A DNA stretch of 64,000 bases, taken from contig NC_092582.1 in assembly GCF_037975245.1 (NCBI RefSeq), forward strand, positions 26,664,077 to 26,728,076, read 5' to 3'. The DNA is from Apostichopus japonicus. Lineage: Eukaryota > Echinodermata > Holothuroidea > Aspidochirotida > Stichopodidae. This document shows positions 42,301-48,071 of the stretch, piece after piece. Each line of letters begins with the position of its first letter. Positions within the stretch are counted from its first letter, which is position 1. The notes under the pieces were generated by a model that saw nothing but the letters and a program-made list of their open reading frames with translations, searched no databases and had not been told where the DNA came from. A program made the position numbers and the translations under genes.

Positions 42301-45300
42301 AGTCAAGAAACTCAACTACAGTAGGAAACTTCCACAATTGAAATCATATTTTGATTTTTGAATAGGTCAGTTGTTCGTACCTTCCTACCATGAACTATCA
42401 TCCCATCACACTGAACCATTGTCCAAGGTTATAATCATTCAATGTTAAAGGAAACTACAACTTTCTTGATATAGCCCATGTTTGACATCAGAGATTATTG
42501 CATAAATGAACTCTTCCAAAGAATTCAAGAACTTTCAATACTTTTTTAAAGTTAAGTGGAATAACCTAGGAAGCTGGTCAATCTTCTTCCCTTTTCAAGC
42601 TCTGTCTTAGACTTTTGGTATTAATATAGTTTGAAGGAAGTAGTGCAATGTTGATAGTTGGCCTACACCAAACAGTATAAGCTATAAAGTCAATCTGCTG
42701 TATATGACATGTATCAATGTTCATGCTTTTAGTAGTATGCATTGACCTGGGCATCTCACCTTACCATTTTACTGTAGGCTATAAAGTCAATCTGCTGTAT
42801 TTGACATACCTGTATCAATGTTCATGCTTTTAGTAGTATGCATTGACCTGGGCATCTCACCTTACCATTTTACTGTAGGCTATAAAGTCAATCTGCTGTA
42901 TTTGACATACATGTACCAATGTTCATGCTTTTAGTAGTATGCATTGACCTGGACAACTCACCTTGCCATTTTACTGTAGGCTATAAAGTCAATCTGCTGT
43001 ATTTGACATACATGTATCAATGTTCATGCTTTTAGTAGTATGCATTGACCTGGACAACTCACCTTGCCATTTTACTGTAGGCTATAAAGTCAATCTGCTG
43101 TATTTGACATACGTGTATCAATGTTCATGCTTTTAGTAGTATGCATTGACCTGGACAACTCACCTTGCCATTTTACTGTAGGCTATAAAGTCAATCTGCT
43201 GTATTTGACATACATGTATCAATGTTCATGCTTTTAGTAGTATGCATTGACCTGGGCAACTCACCTTGCCATTTTACTGTAGGCTATAAAGTCAATCTGC
43301 TGTATTTGACATACATGTATCAATGTTCATGCTTTTAGTAGTATGCATTGACCTGGACAACTCACCTTGCCATTTTACTGTAGGCTATAAAGTCAATCTG
43401 CTGTATTTGACATACATGTATCAATGTTCATGCTTTTAGTAGTATGCATTGACCTGGGCAACTCACCTTGCCATTTTACTGTAGGCTATAAAGTCAATCT
43501 GCTGTATTTGACATACATGTATCAATGTTCATGCTTTTAGTAGTATGCATTGACCTGGACAACTCACCTTGCCATTTTACTGTAGGCTATAAAGTCAATC
43601 TGCTGTATTTGACATACGTGTATCAATGTTCATGCTTTTAGTAGTATGCATTGACCTGGGCAACTCACCTTGCCATTTTACTGTAGGCTATAAAGTCAAT
43701 CTGCTGTATTTGACATACCTGTATCAATGTTCATGCTTTTAGTAGTATGCATTGACCTGGGCAACTCACCTTGCCATTTTACTGTAGGCTATAAAGTCAA
43801 TCTGCTGTATTTGACATACGTGTATCAATGTTCATGCTTTTAGTAGTATGCATTGACCTGGGCAACTCACCTTGCCATTTTACTGTAGGCTATAAAGTCA
43901 ATCTGCTGTATTTGACATACGTGTATCAATGTTCATGCTTTTAGTAGTATGCATTGACCTGGGCAACTCACCTTGCCATTTTACTGTAGGCTATAAAGTC
44001 AATCTGCTGTATTTGACATACGTGTATCAATGTTCATGCTTTTAGTAGTATGCATTGACCTGGGCAACTCACCTTGCCATTTTACTGTAGGCTATAAAGT
44101 CAATCTGCTGTATTTGACATACATGTATCAATGTTCATGCTTTTAGTAGTATGCATTGACCTGGGCAACTCACCTTGCCATTTTACTGTAGGCTATAAAG
44201 TCAATCTGCTGTATTTGACATACATGTATCAATGTTCATGCTTTTAGTAGTATGCATTGACCTGGGCAACTCACCTTGCCATTTTACTGTAGGCTATAAA
44301 GTCAATCTGCTGTATTTGACATACCTGTATCAATGTTCATGCTTTTAGTAGTATGCATTGACCTGGGCAACTCACCTTGCCATTTTACTGTAGGCTATAA
44401 AGTCAATTTGCTGTATTTGACATACATGTATCAATGTTCATGCTTTTAGTAGTATGCATTGACCTGGGCAACTCACCTTGCCATTTTACTGTAGGCTATA
44501 AAGTCAATCTGCTGTATTTGACATACATGTATCAATGTTCATGCTTTTAGTAGTATGCATTGACCTGGGCAACTCACCTTGCCATTTTACTGTAGGCTAT
44601 AAAGTCAATCTGCTGTATTTGACATACATGTATCAATGTTCATGCTTTTAGTAGTATGCATTGACCTGGGCAACTCACCTTGCCATTTTACTGTAGGCTA
44701 TAAAGTCAATCTGCTGTATTTGACATACATGTATCAATGTTCATGCTTTTAGTAGTATGCATTGACCTGGGCAACTCACCTTGCCATTTTTTGTCAGTTT
44801 TCCTGTCTGCTTCATAATTTCCTGCAACTTATGATCTATATCACTGTACATAATGAAGAGAAAAGATTATCATGTGACAATAGCAACACACACTGTACAG
44901 TTAACTTAGGAGCAATGCCAAACTTATCCAACATATGAAAACTTCCTTGAATTGTGTATTAGCTATATTATTTAACAGCTGCCAACAATATCCTGAACAT
45001 GAATATATCGTTGAGTAATTTGTCTCTTGTTTTTGGTAAATGCTTTTCATACTTGCTATTAATTCCAAACTTACTGTACCAGGCTTGGATTAGTAGCCTG
45101 GGCATTAAGCTTAGATGCTAAAGTAAGACACAGAAGAGAGTGCTTATGTCAGACACTGTAGAAGGAGGGTGCTACTGTTCGACACTAAGGATGGAGTATG
45201 CTAATGCTCGACACAATAAAGGAGGGAGGATGCTAATATGCAAAAATTCTGGGGGAAAAGTACATTGTCATGAATGTGTCATTATTTACTGTACACAATT

Positions 45301-48071
45301 TAGTATCAAAAAGAGATTATTTAGACTGTAGTTGAGATTGACTTCATGAGGCAGTTACACTTGTAGTACATGACATGTATGACATGACAGGTATGGTCAA
45401 ATACGTTGACTTGAGGTGTACCTTGCGAACTTGTCATGACCCGTTGTAGGGGCAATAGGCATAGGTCCGAACACATACGGTCGTTTTGGTTGTTTGGCTT
45501 TTCTTTCCTTTAGATCTGTAGGGGTTTAAAGAACAAACAGATAATTGCATTTTCAAATAAAAAAACAGTTATACGCTGACATCAAACATCATGTAATGAG
45601 CTGTATACACTTAAAACTAATATGACTAAACAGACCTGCACAGTATCAGTGATGAGCCTGGGATCGAAACAAATATCACTGAACTTTGTGGGTGATACTA
45701 TACTAACGCCGAAGGCATCAGTCAGCACGCAGCGCAACACAGTTACAGGTGGGGTCCATGTGCCTGCCTTAGGGCCCATGGTGGGGTCCATGGGCAATGC
45801 CCCGGTTGGGGTCTAATTCCATCAAAGTGTTCTGCTACACAAAATTAGCTTGGAATGTTTTAATCAGTTAATTAATTACCAATACAACTTTTGTGGTCTC
45901 TACTCCAAAAGTCACTGTTGCTAATGTTAGTATTATGCTTTGTTATTATTTGGCTAGATCTGGAGGTCTATCACAGAGCAATAGGTGCTAACTCATTAAA
46001 AGCAATACTGTACCAGGCCTAACAAAATTTGCTCAACTCACAAGTAGAATTTTAGCTTTGGCAAACAGCAAAATGCACTACGCTTTCGAGACATTTTGGC
46101 GAGTGATTTGTGTGCTAGCCAAACCCCAATAATATTATGTCTTAAAACTGTACCATAAAGGCAGTAGCCTGGCAGACTTGTCAATGAACTGTCTCAATGG
46201 GAATTAATTGGGCAGAATGTTCTTTTAAAGGATAGCAGTGATGACAACCTGCTTTTGCTCTGCTGTTTAGTTCTATCCTTTAGCAATGTGATTCCATCAA
46301 TGGTTTGACCATATTCTGCCAAAAATAGAGAAAATTATACTTGTAAATGTCAAAAGTCAAACTGCTACGAGCAGTGAAAACCTAACTTTGCCCTTAGGTT
46401 GAAGTTTACTGTATAATTCAGCTAAATCGGTGGAATAATCCATGAAAGTGTCTCAAATACAATTTTTTTACTTTCAACATTTGTGGAAATTTTAGCTGTT
46501 TTCGTTAAGGCTTTGTAGATCACAATTCTGATTGCAAAAATGGTTACAATTTGACTAATGAAAACAGCAACTACAGAGTCTATCATTGCAACTGCACATG
46601 TACAGACCTGTCAACCTTTTTGACCCCTAAATAGGGAGAATAACATTTTTCAGGGCCAAAAAATAGGGAGAACAAGGGGAAAATAGGGAGCTTTGTCATT
46701 TTCAACTGAATTGATATAAATACTCCTAAATAAGTATATAGTCTACTTATTCAATACAGTGTGAGAATCATGCAATCAGTGTTTCTTGTTGTATTTTACA
46801 GCAGCTCGCTTCGCTTTCTACAGGGTTTCTGTAGTAGGCTTCCATTTGAAACAGGGAACAGTGGACTCTGGGTACTGTGACTTAATGGCTAGTATGCTAG
46901 ATAGTCCCATCAAGCTTGAGACTTGACCGACTGTCTGTCTTGTTCTTGAGAACTACACTGAATAGCCTTTCCTGTTCAGCGTTACTGTGGGGAATTACTA
47001 AGCTAGGACTAATTGTTGGCTATTTTCAAAAATGTCGCAAGTGATGAAACATTAAAAAACCGGGAGAATAGAATATGAAACCGGGAGGCCGGGATATTCG
47101 GGTAAAAACCGGGAGTCTCCCGGTAAAACCGGGAGAGTTGACGGGTCTGCATGTATAACATAAAACAGGACTTTAGGAACATGCAAAATTACCATATTAT
47201 ACCATACTACATGAACTCGTATTACAGTAGCCAAGTTACTTACTAGCCAGGAAGAAAAATTCTTACAAAGTGGCTGTTACATAATTAATACAAAACTGAA
47301 GGCCTGCATGGTAACATTAAGCTTATGAATCCCCTTCATAGTGAGGTCTAGGGTGAATAATGAAAGGGTACATAGGAGAACCCGACCGAAATTAGAAAAT
47401 AGGTCTAGGCAGCCAGGAGTTAATTTTTCGACCGTTCCATTCACCCGCCTTAGGCTAAATATGTGTATTAAAACAATTTTTAAATGATCACACCTTAGGT
47501 CTAACCTTACTGTTCATCAGTTGCCCTGGCTAGACCTGTTGCTTGGGTTTAGTCTAAGATAGGCCTAGGCCTTAAGGTTTTTGGCCTAGCCTATGTCGAA
47601 TTAAAACTCAATTATGGCTTGGCCTAGTCTACGTTACTGGTTATCGCTAGTTTAGTTTCACATGAAAATTGTTCTGCTTCTCTGCGGTTTTGTAACAGTC
47701 TCTCATTTTAATAATCAATTCACTAACAACTGAATGTTCCAAGACTAGCCTGAAAACATCAATAGACAAATAGTGTATTGCTACGACTAGAACAGGACAG
47801 GAATCATGGCCTAATGTTATTGTTTTCAAAGTTATTGTCTACTATCCTAACGAAAGATATTACTGTTAGGATAGGCTGCTATGAAATGAAGAACGGAAGA
47901 AAATAGTAAACCCTATTGAACCACTATCTGACCATTTAGTCGCAGAGGTTTAGTGAGGCCGCTTTGAGGATCCATATCTTTCGGTTTTTCTTTCCTCCGT
48001 TGGTTTTCTTCCTTCAACTTCGCTTCGATTCGGTCAAGTTTGATATGTAGTTGCTCAAAGGAAGATGTCAT
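6217..48071 (-). CDS. MAP2K7: MAP2K7 (MKK7), dual-specificity MAP kinase kinase 7; whole gene, 12 coding exons
   Basis: The spliced product is 417 residues, close to the roughly 420 of vertebrate MKK7. Known role: cytoplasmic/nuclear kinase that phosphorylates JNK on its TPY loop after activation by MAP3Ks. Seen: an N-terminal MKK7-like helix (2-30), basic-proline docking-like stretches (about 40-46 and 54-67), a glycine-rich loop GTGSCG (115-120), catalytic lysine K137, HRDVKPSN (229-236), DFG (249-251), activation-loop S259/T263 in SKART, APE (273-275), DVW (292-294) and a C-terminal DVD-like VDVASWF (376-382). Exons (minus strand, 5'-3'): 47933-48071, 45422-45515, 44780-44843, 41871-41984, 36407-36526, 35678-35785, 32225-32276, 29451-29578, 28681-28761, 18290-18432, 7174-7219, 6217-6381. 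All introns are GT-AG and all phases agree. MKK4 is excluded by the N terminus and SKART loop. Odd: about half of the intron sequence is minisatellite, and L306 replaces the usual glycine of ELATG. 5' UTR exons were not located. Confidence 0.96.
6435..6650. repeat. Two copies of a 112-bp unit in intron 11
   Basis: The unit GAATAGAGGGAGTGACATAG to CAATGCCTGTAA is repeated at 6435 and 6547. Intron 11 spans 6382-7173. Confidence 0.88.
6691..6862. repeat. GAGGGTGAG 9-mer array running into (GGA)n
   Basis: About seven 9-bp units run into roughly 35 GGA triplets. The plus strand is all purine and the transcript strand is CT-only. Long poly-Arg and poly-Leu open frames here are repeat artefacts. 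It lies in intron 11, between exons 12 and 11 of MAP2K7. Confidence 0.95.
7174..7219 (-). CDS. MAP2K7: MAP2K7 exon 11 (residues 348-363)
   Basis: A 46-nt exon reading (C)LTKDHQKRPKYPQLM, matching the MKK7 CLTKDHRKRPKY block (subdomain XI). Acceptor TTTGCAG, donor ATG|GTATGT. Leaves in phase 0, as exon 12 needs. Confidence 0.96.
7247..8833. repeat. 60-bp minisatellite of intron 10, left block
   Basis: About 26 units beginning GATGTACCACACAAACTCTA. The unit length is a multiple of three, so very long open frames (over 400 codons on the minus strand) appear, with a periodic VVHHC...SRV pattern; there is no sign of a gene. The block is interrupted at 8834 by a DNA transposon and continues at 11010. 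Confidence 0.95.
8834..11009. mobile_element. Non-autonomous DNA transposon inserted in the 60-bp array
   Basis: It has perfect 18-bp terminal inverted repeats (GGGCAGGTCCAAGCTATT at the left, its complement at the right) flanked by TGTA on both sides. The split minisatellite unit re-forms when the element and one TGTA are removed. The interior has many copies of GTGACGTACGGGAC near both ends (8858, 9033, 9228, 9244, 10652; inverted at 10817 and, degenerate, near 10465-10500). A 220-bp internal segment is duplicated about 250 bp apart (9496 and 9746). No transposase frame was found. Superfamily not assigned; a 4-bp target duplication fits several. Confidence 0.88.
11010..12425. repeat. 60-bp minisatellite of intron 10, right block
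   Basis: Continuation of the array at 7247, about 23-24 units, the same unit and orientation. TA(T/C) and G/A variants are shared with the left block. The 471-codon minus frame here is repeat-derived. Confidence 0.95.
12426..13796. other. Intron 10 stretch with only small repeats
   Basis: Contains a short duplication of CTTCAACATAAACT...AGTACTGTTTGTGAGTT (12497-12585), three 15-bp units TCTACTTAAGTACTG (12788-12832) and a C-run near 13494. I see no exon or RNA gene in it. Confidence 0.6.
13797..15030. repeat. 123-bp minisatellite of intron 10, about 10 units
   Basis: The unit runs TAGTTATCTACAATTGCAAG ... GTTAACATGGAA, highly uniform, with a variant TACTGTAGTTAATC in two units. The first unit is degenerate. 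Confidence 0.93.
15137..18295 (-). repeat. 56-bp minisatellite that includes the intron 10 donor, about 57 units
   Basis: Read on the transcript strand, each unit starts AAGTCCTG|GTAAGAGTT and ends ATGGATTACA. The first unit is the true end of exon 10 (AGTCCTG|GTAAGATTT). So 6-7 exon bases plus a good donor are repeated about 56 times downstream. Some units are shortened by about 20 bp (ATCTCTTTAACACACAG type). Unit length is not a multiple of three and units contain stops. Confidence 0.95.
18290..18432 (-). CDS. MAP2K7: MAP2K7 exon 10 (residues 301-348)
   Basis: Starts VELATLEFPFKHCRNEFEVL, then LEQDPPRLPP, and ends FHHFIQSC with the cysteine split across the junction (TG|C). It matches MKK7 VELATGQFPYKNCKTDFEVL and the following C-lobe. 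Acceptor TTGCAG, donor CCTG|GTAAGA. Odd: Leu306 where the family has Gly. The exon's last 7 bases and the donor begin the 56-bp array of intron 10. Confidence 0.95.
18433..20062. other. Intron 9 start: diverged TGACC-rich dispersed repeat, then unassigned DNA
   Basis: 18580-19320 has five or so diverged units of about 140 bp, each with AAGACTTTGACC / TTGACCTC...TGACCTTTGAC phrases and 'ATCTACATAC(A)AAGTATGAAGTT' phrases. It includes a perfect DR1-type site TGACCTTTGACCT at 19181-19193. The same style of repeat is seen at 61260-62790. 19321-20062 shows nothing I recognise. Confidence 0.55.
20063..20540. repeat. 53-bp minisatellite of intron 9, left block
   Basis: About nine units containing GTGTCTGCTGGTACCCGGTA and CTCGATGCAATAATAT. 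The inner GGTACCCGGTAC is near-palindromic and carries a KpnI site. The same family resumes at 21462. Confidence 0.94.
20858..21112 (+). CDS. Unrecognised exon-like open segment inside MAP2K7 intron 9
   Basis: An open frame of 84 codons starts after a plausible acceptor (pyrimidine-rich tract, then CATATAG|TTTGAC) and ends at TAA. The translation has balanced protein-like composition, with RRGEQLNHILDARLEKARLI and later YHQNCVHFQV. There is no Met near its start and no partner exon was found. It lies on the strand opposite MAP2K7 between two blocks of one minisatellite, so it may be a captured gene or transposon fragment. No family recognised. Confidence 0.25.
   Translation, partial: FDVNDNGQIRRGEQLNHILDARLEKARLIDLLYVTVDCSGDYHQNCVHFQVSKQPTFYHLNFSDMKISWIYDLEKIMYKKITSF
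21462..22318. repeat. 53-bp minisatellite of intron 9, right block
   Basis: About 16 units of the same family as 20063-20540, in two alleles: GGTACCCGGTACTCGATG and GGTAACCAGTAGTCTATG. The 920 bp between the blocks is unrelated sequence. After the array, 22319-22940 shows nothing I recognise. Confidence 0.94.
22940..25035 (-). mobile_element. Decayed non-LTR retrotransposon (LINE) with a deleted RT core
   Basis: Minus-strand fragments in order: endonuclease pieces (AFTETWL near 24880; IFMGDFKQ-like near 24560), a linker coding segment (24253-23825), an RT segment with KAQGPDGLCNKILK (near 23715), then directly the post-catalytic segment EQVDKYKYLGT...KIDW and the C-terminal LRKLKN..FYKSLIQSVMMYNI block (23648-23077). 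The part that should hold the YxDD catalytic box is missing between about 23650 and 23600, and frames are broken several times. Probably of the CR1/L2/Rex type, judged by the post-RT block. Confidence 0.85.
25030..26518. repeat. 25-bp minisatellite, about 60 units
   Basis: The unit is ACCGAGTCTTGATACCACCC plus CTCTT. A variant with ATCCAGTC alternates with ACCGAGTC in the second half, and two units show a short TTACCCCTC expansion. The first unit is continuous with the 5' coding part of the LINE, so the array probably grew out of LINE sequence. Confidence 0.95.
26519..26844. other. Unassigned intron 9 stretch
   Basis: Begins with two T-runs, then AT-rich DNA. No exon, repeat or RNA seen. Confidence 0.5.
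26845..27357. repeat. 73-bp minisatellite, 7 units
   Basis: Units from GTATACCAGGTTCCCTTTTA to GACCTATTCAAAG, almost identical to each other. In intron 9. Confidence 0.94.
27358..27788. other. Unassigned, CpG-containing stretch
   Basis: More CpG (GCGTTGCGACGGCCG, ACGATGCGACGGCG) than its surroundings, and it contains two imperfect copies of 'GATGCGACGGC'. This may be an old insertion. No conserved protein recognised. Confidence 0.4.
27789..28735 (-). repeat. About 98-bp minisatellite containing the 3' part of MAP2K7 exon 9 and its donor, 9 units
   Basis: Read on the transcript strand each unit has (C/A)CAG, then 44 nt identical or nearly so to the end of exon 9 (codons for YDVRADVWSLGISL), then the donor TTG|GTAAGATC, then a C/T-rich tract, then CTTTTAATGT(C/A)CAG. 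The unit nearest 28735 is the real exon. The other eight donors lie near 27870, 27970, 28068, 28173, 28272, 28372, 28472 and 28572. Length varies through a G-run in the unit. Two units differ by one base in the exon part. Confidence 0.95.
28681..28761 (-). CDS. MAP2K7: MAP2K7 exon 9 (residues 274-300)
   Basis: Reads PERIEPEDPKSPVYDVRADV then WSLGISL (subdomains VIII-IX). Acceptor TTACAG, donor TTG|GTAAGA, phase 0. Only this copy has the upstream PERIEPEDP codons and a clean acceptor. The last 44-50 nt of the exon and its donor are repeated eight more times downstream in the transcript (27789-28680). Confidence 0.96.
28762..29450. other. MAP2K7 intron 8
   Basis: A short intron without a tandem array. 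It has a C-rich patch at about 29100-29170 with repeated CTCAGTCT phrases. Nothing else seen. Confidence 0.6.
29451..29578 (-). CDS. MAP2K7: MAP2K7 exon 8 (residues 231-273): catalytic and activation loops
   Basis: Completes HRD-VKPSN, then reads through KLCDFGISGRLVDSKARTR to AGCTAYMA. Contains the Mg-binding DFG and the two predicted activating phosphosites S259 and T263 in the SKART motif, a hallmark that separates MKK7 from MKK4. Acceptor TTTGCAG, donor GCG|GTAAGT. Confidence 0.98.
29987..31933. mobile_element. hAT-like non-autonomous element with an internal minisatellite
   Basis: The ends TAGTGTTTACATGGGT (left) and the complement of TAGTGTTTGCACGGGT (right) are typical hAT termini. 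It is flanked by GTATCCAC and ATATCCAC, an 8-bp target duplication with one mismatch. Subterminal GGGTACCC/GGGTATCCGGGTAC motifs occur at both ends. No transposase was found. Sits in intron 7. Confidence 0.85.
30530..31915. repeat. About 165-bp tandem units inside the hAT-like element
   Basis: Eight or so diverged units with CACATGGTAGCCTAACACCA, CACACTTTGCGTAGGATTCG and AGGAACCGGGTAG phrases, separated by variable A- or T-runs. The last unit merges into the right terminus of the element. Confidence 0.88.
32225..32276 (-). CDS. MAP2K7: MAP2K7 exon 7 (residues 214-231): start of the catalytic loop
   Basis: A 52-nt exon reading IVNGLNYLKDNHGVMHR. The aspartate of HRD is split across the next junction (G|AT). 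Acceptor ATTGCAG with a T-rich tract, donor GAG|GTGAGT. Phase 1 at its end matches exon 8. Confidence 0.95.
32277..32740. other. Unassigned 3' part of MAP2K7 intron 6
   Basis: Plain AT-rich DNA, nothing recognised. A pure G-run at 32170-32187 lies in the neighbouring intron 7. Confidence 0.5.
32741..35338. repeat. 50-bp minisatellite of intron 6, about 52 units
   Basis: The unit begins GATTCATACAGGCTACTTGA and ends AAAGTATATCAGGTTT. Many unit variants (TTCTGTAC/TACTGTAC, GAGCC/GAACC, GAGTCATTTTC). A block of about 600 bp beginning near 33650 reappears 905 bp later, including a unique AAAGTACAGTATATC insertion. Confidence 0.95.
35678..35785 (-). CDS. MAP2K7: MAP2K7 exon 6 (residues 178-213)
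   Basis: Reads SEVWICMEQMSTCLDKLIKK and on through EPIPEQIIGKMVVS; compare MKK7 DVFIAMELMGTCAEKLKKRM and GPIPERILGKM. 108 nt, phase 0. Acceptor CTTACAG, donor TCA|GTACGT. Covers the hinge and alpha-D region. Confidence 0.97.
35982..36390. repeat. 193-bp duplication in intron 5
   Basis: The unit starting ATACTTCTATAGCTCCTCCA is repeated at 35982 and 36175, with a third partial start at 36368. The sequence just before the first copy (GCAACAACAAAAGGTGAT) resembles the donor-side sequence of exon 5 (GCAACAACTGAAGGTGAT), so the duplication may have begun next to that donor. Confidence 0.85.
36407..36526 (-). CDS. MAP2K7: MAP2K7 exon 5 (residues 138-177)
   Basis: Starts QMRRSGNREENKRILMDLD and ends in SCPYIVQCMGAIVTP. 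The MRRSGN and LMDLD blocks are typical of MKK7/MKK4. 120 nt, phase 0. Acceptor TTTTAG, donor CCG|GTAAGA. It carries the alpha-C helix region of the kinase N-lobe. Confidence 0.97.
36715..37030 (+). repeat. G-rich 13-bp minisatellite with quadruplex-forming pattern
   Basis: About 15 units of GGGTGTTGGGGGA at 36833-37025, preceded by other G-rich DNA from 36715. The plus strand is the MAP2K7 template, so the G-tracts are in the template and the transcript is C-rich. Gly/Trp-rich and Pro-rich open frames across it are artefacts. Confidence 0.92.
37070..38055. repeat. 31/34-bp minisatellite of intron 4, about 30 units
   Basis: The unit TTGAACAGTATGTATCCTTT AATGTTATAT, with or without an extra ATG, gives mixed 31- and 34-bp lengths. 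Between this array and the next (38056-38500) nothing is recognised. Confidence 0.94.
38500..39350. repeat. Alternating two-unit array of intron 4
   Basis: A dimer of about 125 bp: GTAAGCCTTAATATCATTGA units that end alternately in GGGGGAAACATCATCAGACT and in a longer G-run with GGAATCATTAGACTACAG. The G-run length varies from unit to unit. Confidence 0.9.
39470..41600. repeat. About 125-bp array of intron 4, split by a transposon
   Basis: Units with GCCTGAACATCATTGCAATA and GACTAACATACTAACATATA occur at about 39480, 39600 and 39720. The tail resumes at 41518 after the element at 39798-41517. Confidence 0.8.
39798..41517. mobile_element. hAT-like element with CGGTTTTT-rich ends
   Basis: Inverted termini TAAGCTTGCACGGT at the left and its complement at the right, followed inward by AACCGGTTTTT-type motifs on both sides. 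Flanked by ACTAACAT on both sides (8 bp), although that word also occurs in the host array. Contains a three-copy 55-60 bp repeat at about 40727-40905 (TGTTACTTGTTGCATCTTAG, poly-C end). No transposase recognised. Confidence 0.8.
41871..41984 (-). CDS. MAP2K7: MAP2K7 exon 4 (residues 100-137): glycine-rich loop and catalytic lysine
   Basis: 38 codons, phase 0 on both sides. Contains LGTGSCGHV (nucleotide-binding loop) and ends in VAVK with the beta-3 lysine K137. Acceptor TTCTTAG, donor AAG|GTAAGA. The order of landmarks matches kinase subdomains I-II of MKK7. Confidence 0.97.
41985..42675. other. Acceptor-side part of intron 3, unassigned
   Basis: AT-rich sequence between exon 4 and the donor array. 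Nothing recognised. Confidence 0.5.
42676..44790 (-). repeat. 101-bp minisatellite that includes the intron 3 donor, about 21 units
   Basis: On the transcript strand each unit reads AAAATGGCAAG|GTGAGTTG, then CCCAGGTCAATGCATACTAC and on to AGCCTACAGTA. The first unit is the real exon 3 end. Eleven exon bases plus a consensus donor are repeated about 20 times. The two most distal units have drifted to GGTAAGGTGAGATG. The bases CCTACAG before TAAAATGGCAAG look like an acceptor. Confidence 0.95.
44780..44843 (-). CDS. MAP2K7: MAP2K7 exon 3 (residues 78-99)
   Basis: Reads DIDHKLQEIMKQTGKLTKNG-K, nearly identical to the MKK7 segment IDQKLQEIMKQTGYLT that precedes the kinase domain. Acceptor TGTACAG, donor AAG|GTGAGT (consensus). 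The last 11 exon bases and the donor are the first copy of the 101-bp array that fills most of intron 3. Confidence 0.96.
44844..45421. other. MAP2K7 intron 2
   Basis: A short intron, no long array. Three loose 30-bp phrases with GATGCTAA / TCAGACACT / GGAGGGTGCTA occur at 45113-45235. Nothing else seen. Confidence 0.55.
45422..45515 (-). CDS. MAP2K7: MAP2K7 exon 2 (residues 47-78)
   Basis: Reads (D)LKERKAKQPKRPYVFGPMPI followed by a short polar tail ending at a split serine codon. The basic-x-hydrophobic pattern KQPKRPYVF resembles the proline-rich D-site segment of MKK7 before its kinase domain. Acceptor CTACAG, donor AAG|GTACAC; 94 nt, entering in phase 1 and leaving in phase 2. This is the least conserved coding exon, so the call rests on splice sites, phase and composition together. 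Confidence 0.82.
45516..47932. other. MAP2K7 intron 1
   Basis: No minisatellite. 45640-45830 holds a small GC-richer patch with a duplicated GTGGGGTCCATGKGC phrase that may be transposon-derived. 46603-47149 is an inverted-repeat element. The rest is unassigned. Confidence 0.55.
46603..47149. mobile_element. Short inverted-repeat element with CATGTA flanks
   Basis: The ends CAGACCTGTCAAC and complement of CAGACCCGTCAAC, flanked by CATGTA on both sides. The interior near the left end repeats ATAGGGAGAA; near the right end it repeats AACCGGGAG. 547 bp, no coding frame, so a MITE-like element of uncertain superfamily. Confidence 0.75.
47933..48071 (-). CDS. MAP2K7: MAP2K7 exon 1 (residues 1-46, start codon)
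   Basis: It opens MTSSFEQLHIKLDRIEAKLK, which matches the MKK7 N-terminal helix (vertebrate form begins M-A-A-S-S-L-E-Q-K-L). It runs on through a charged stretch to LTKPLRLN, a candidate JNK docking sequence. The start was chosen because this alignment begins at that Met. The donor is GTCAGA after AATG (phase 1). GTCAGA is the weakest donor of the gene, but the phase fits exon 2 exactly. A TAG just upstream (minus-strand GGGTAG before GTGCAAAATAATCG) could be the acceptor of a 5' UTR intron. Confidence 0.93.

Noticed and set aside
45582-45797. Open minus frame upstream of exon 2, considered as an extra MAP2K7 exon
   Set aside because: It ends at a possible donor (GTGCAG|GTCTGT), but the translation has no MKK7 similarity and exon 1 already joins exon 2 in phase. 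The patch looks transposon-derived.
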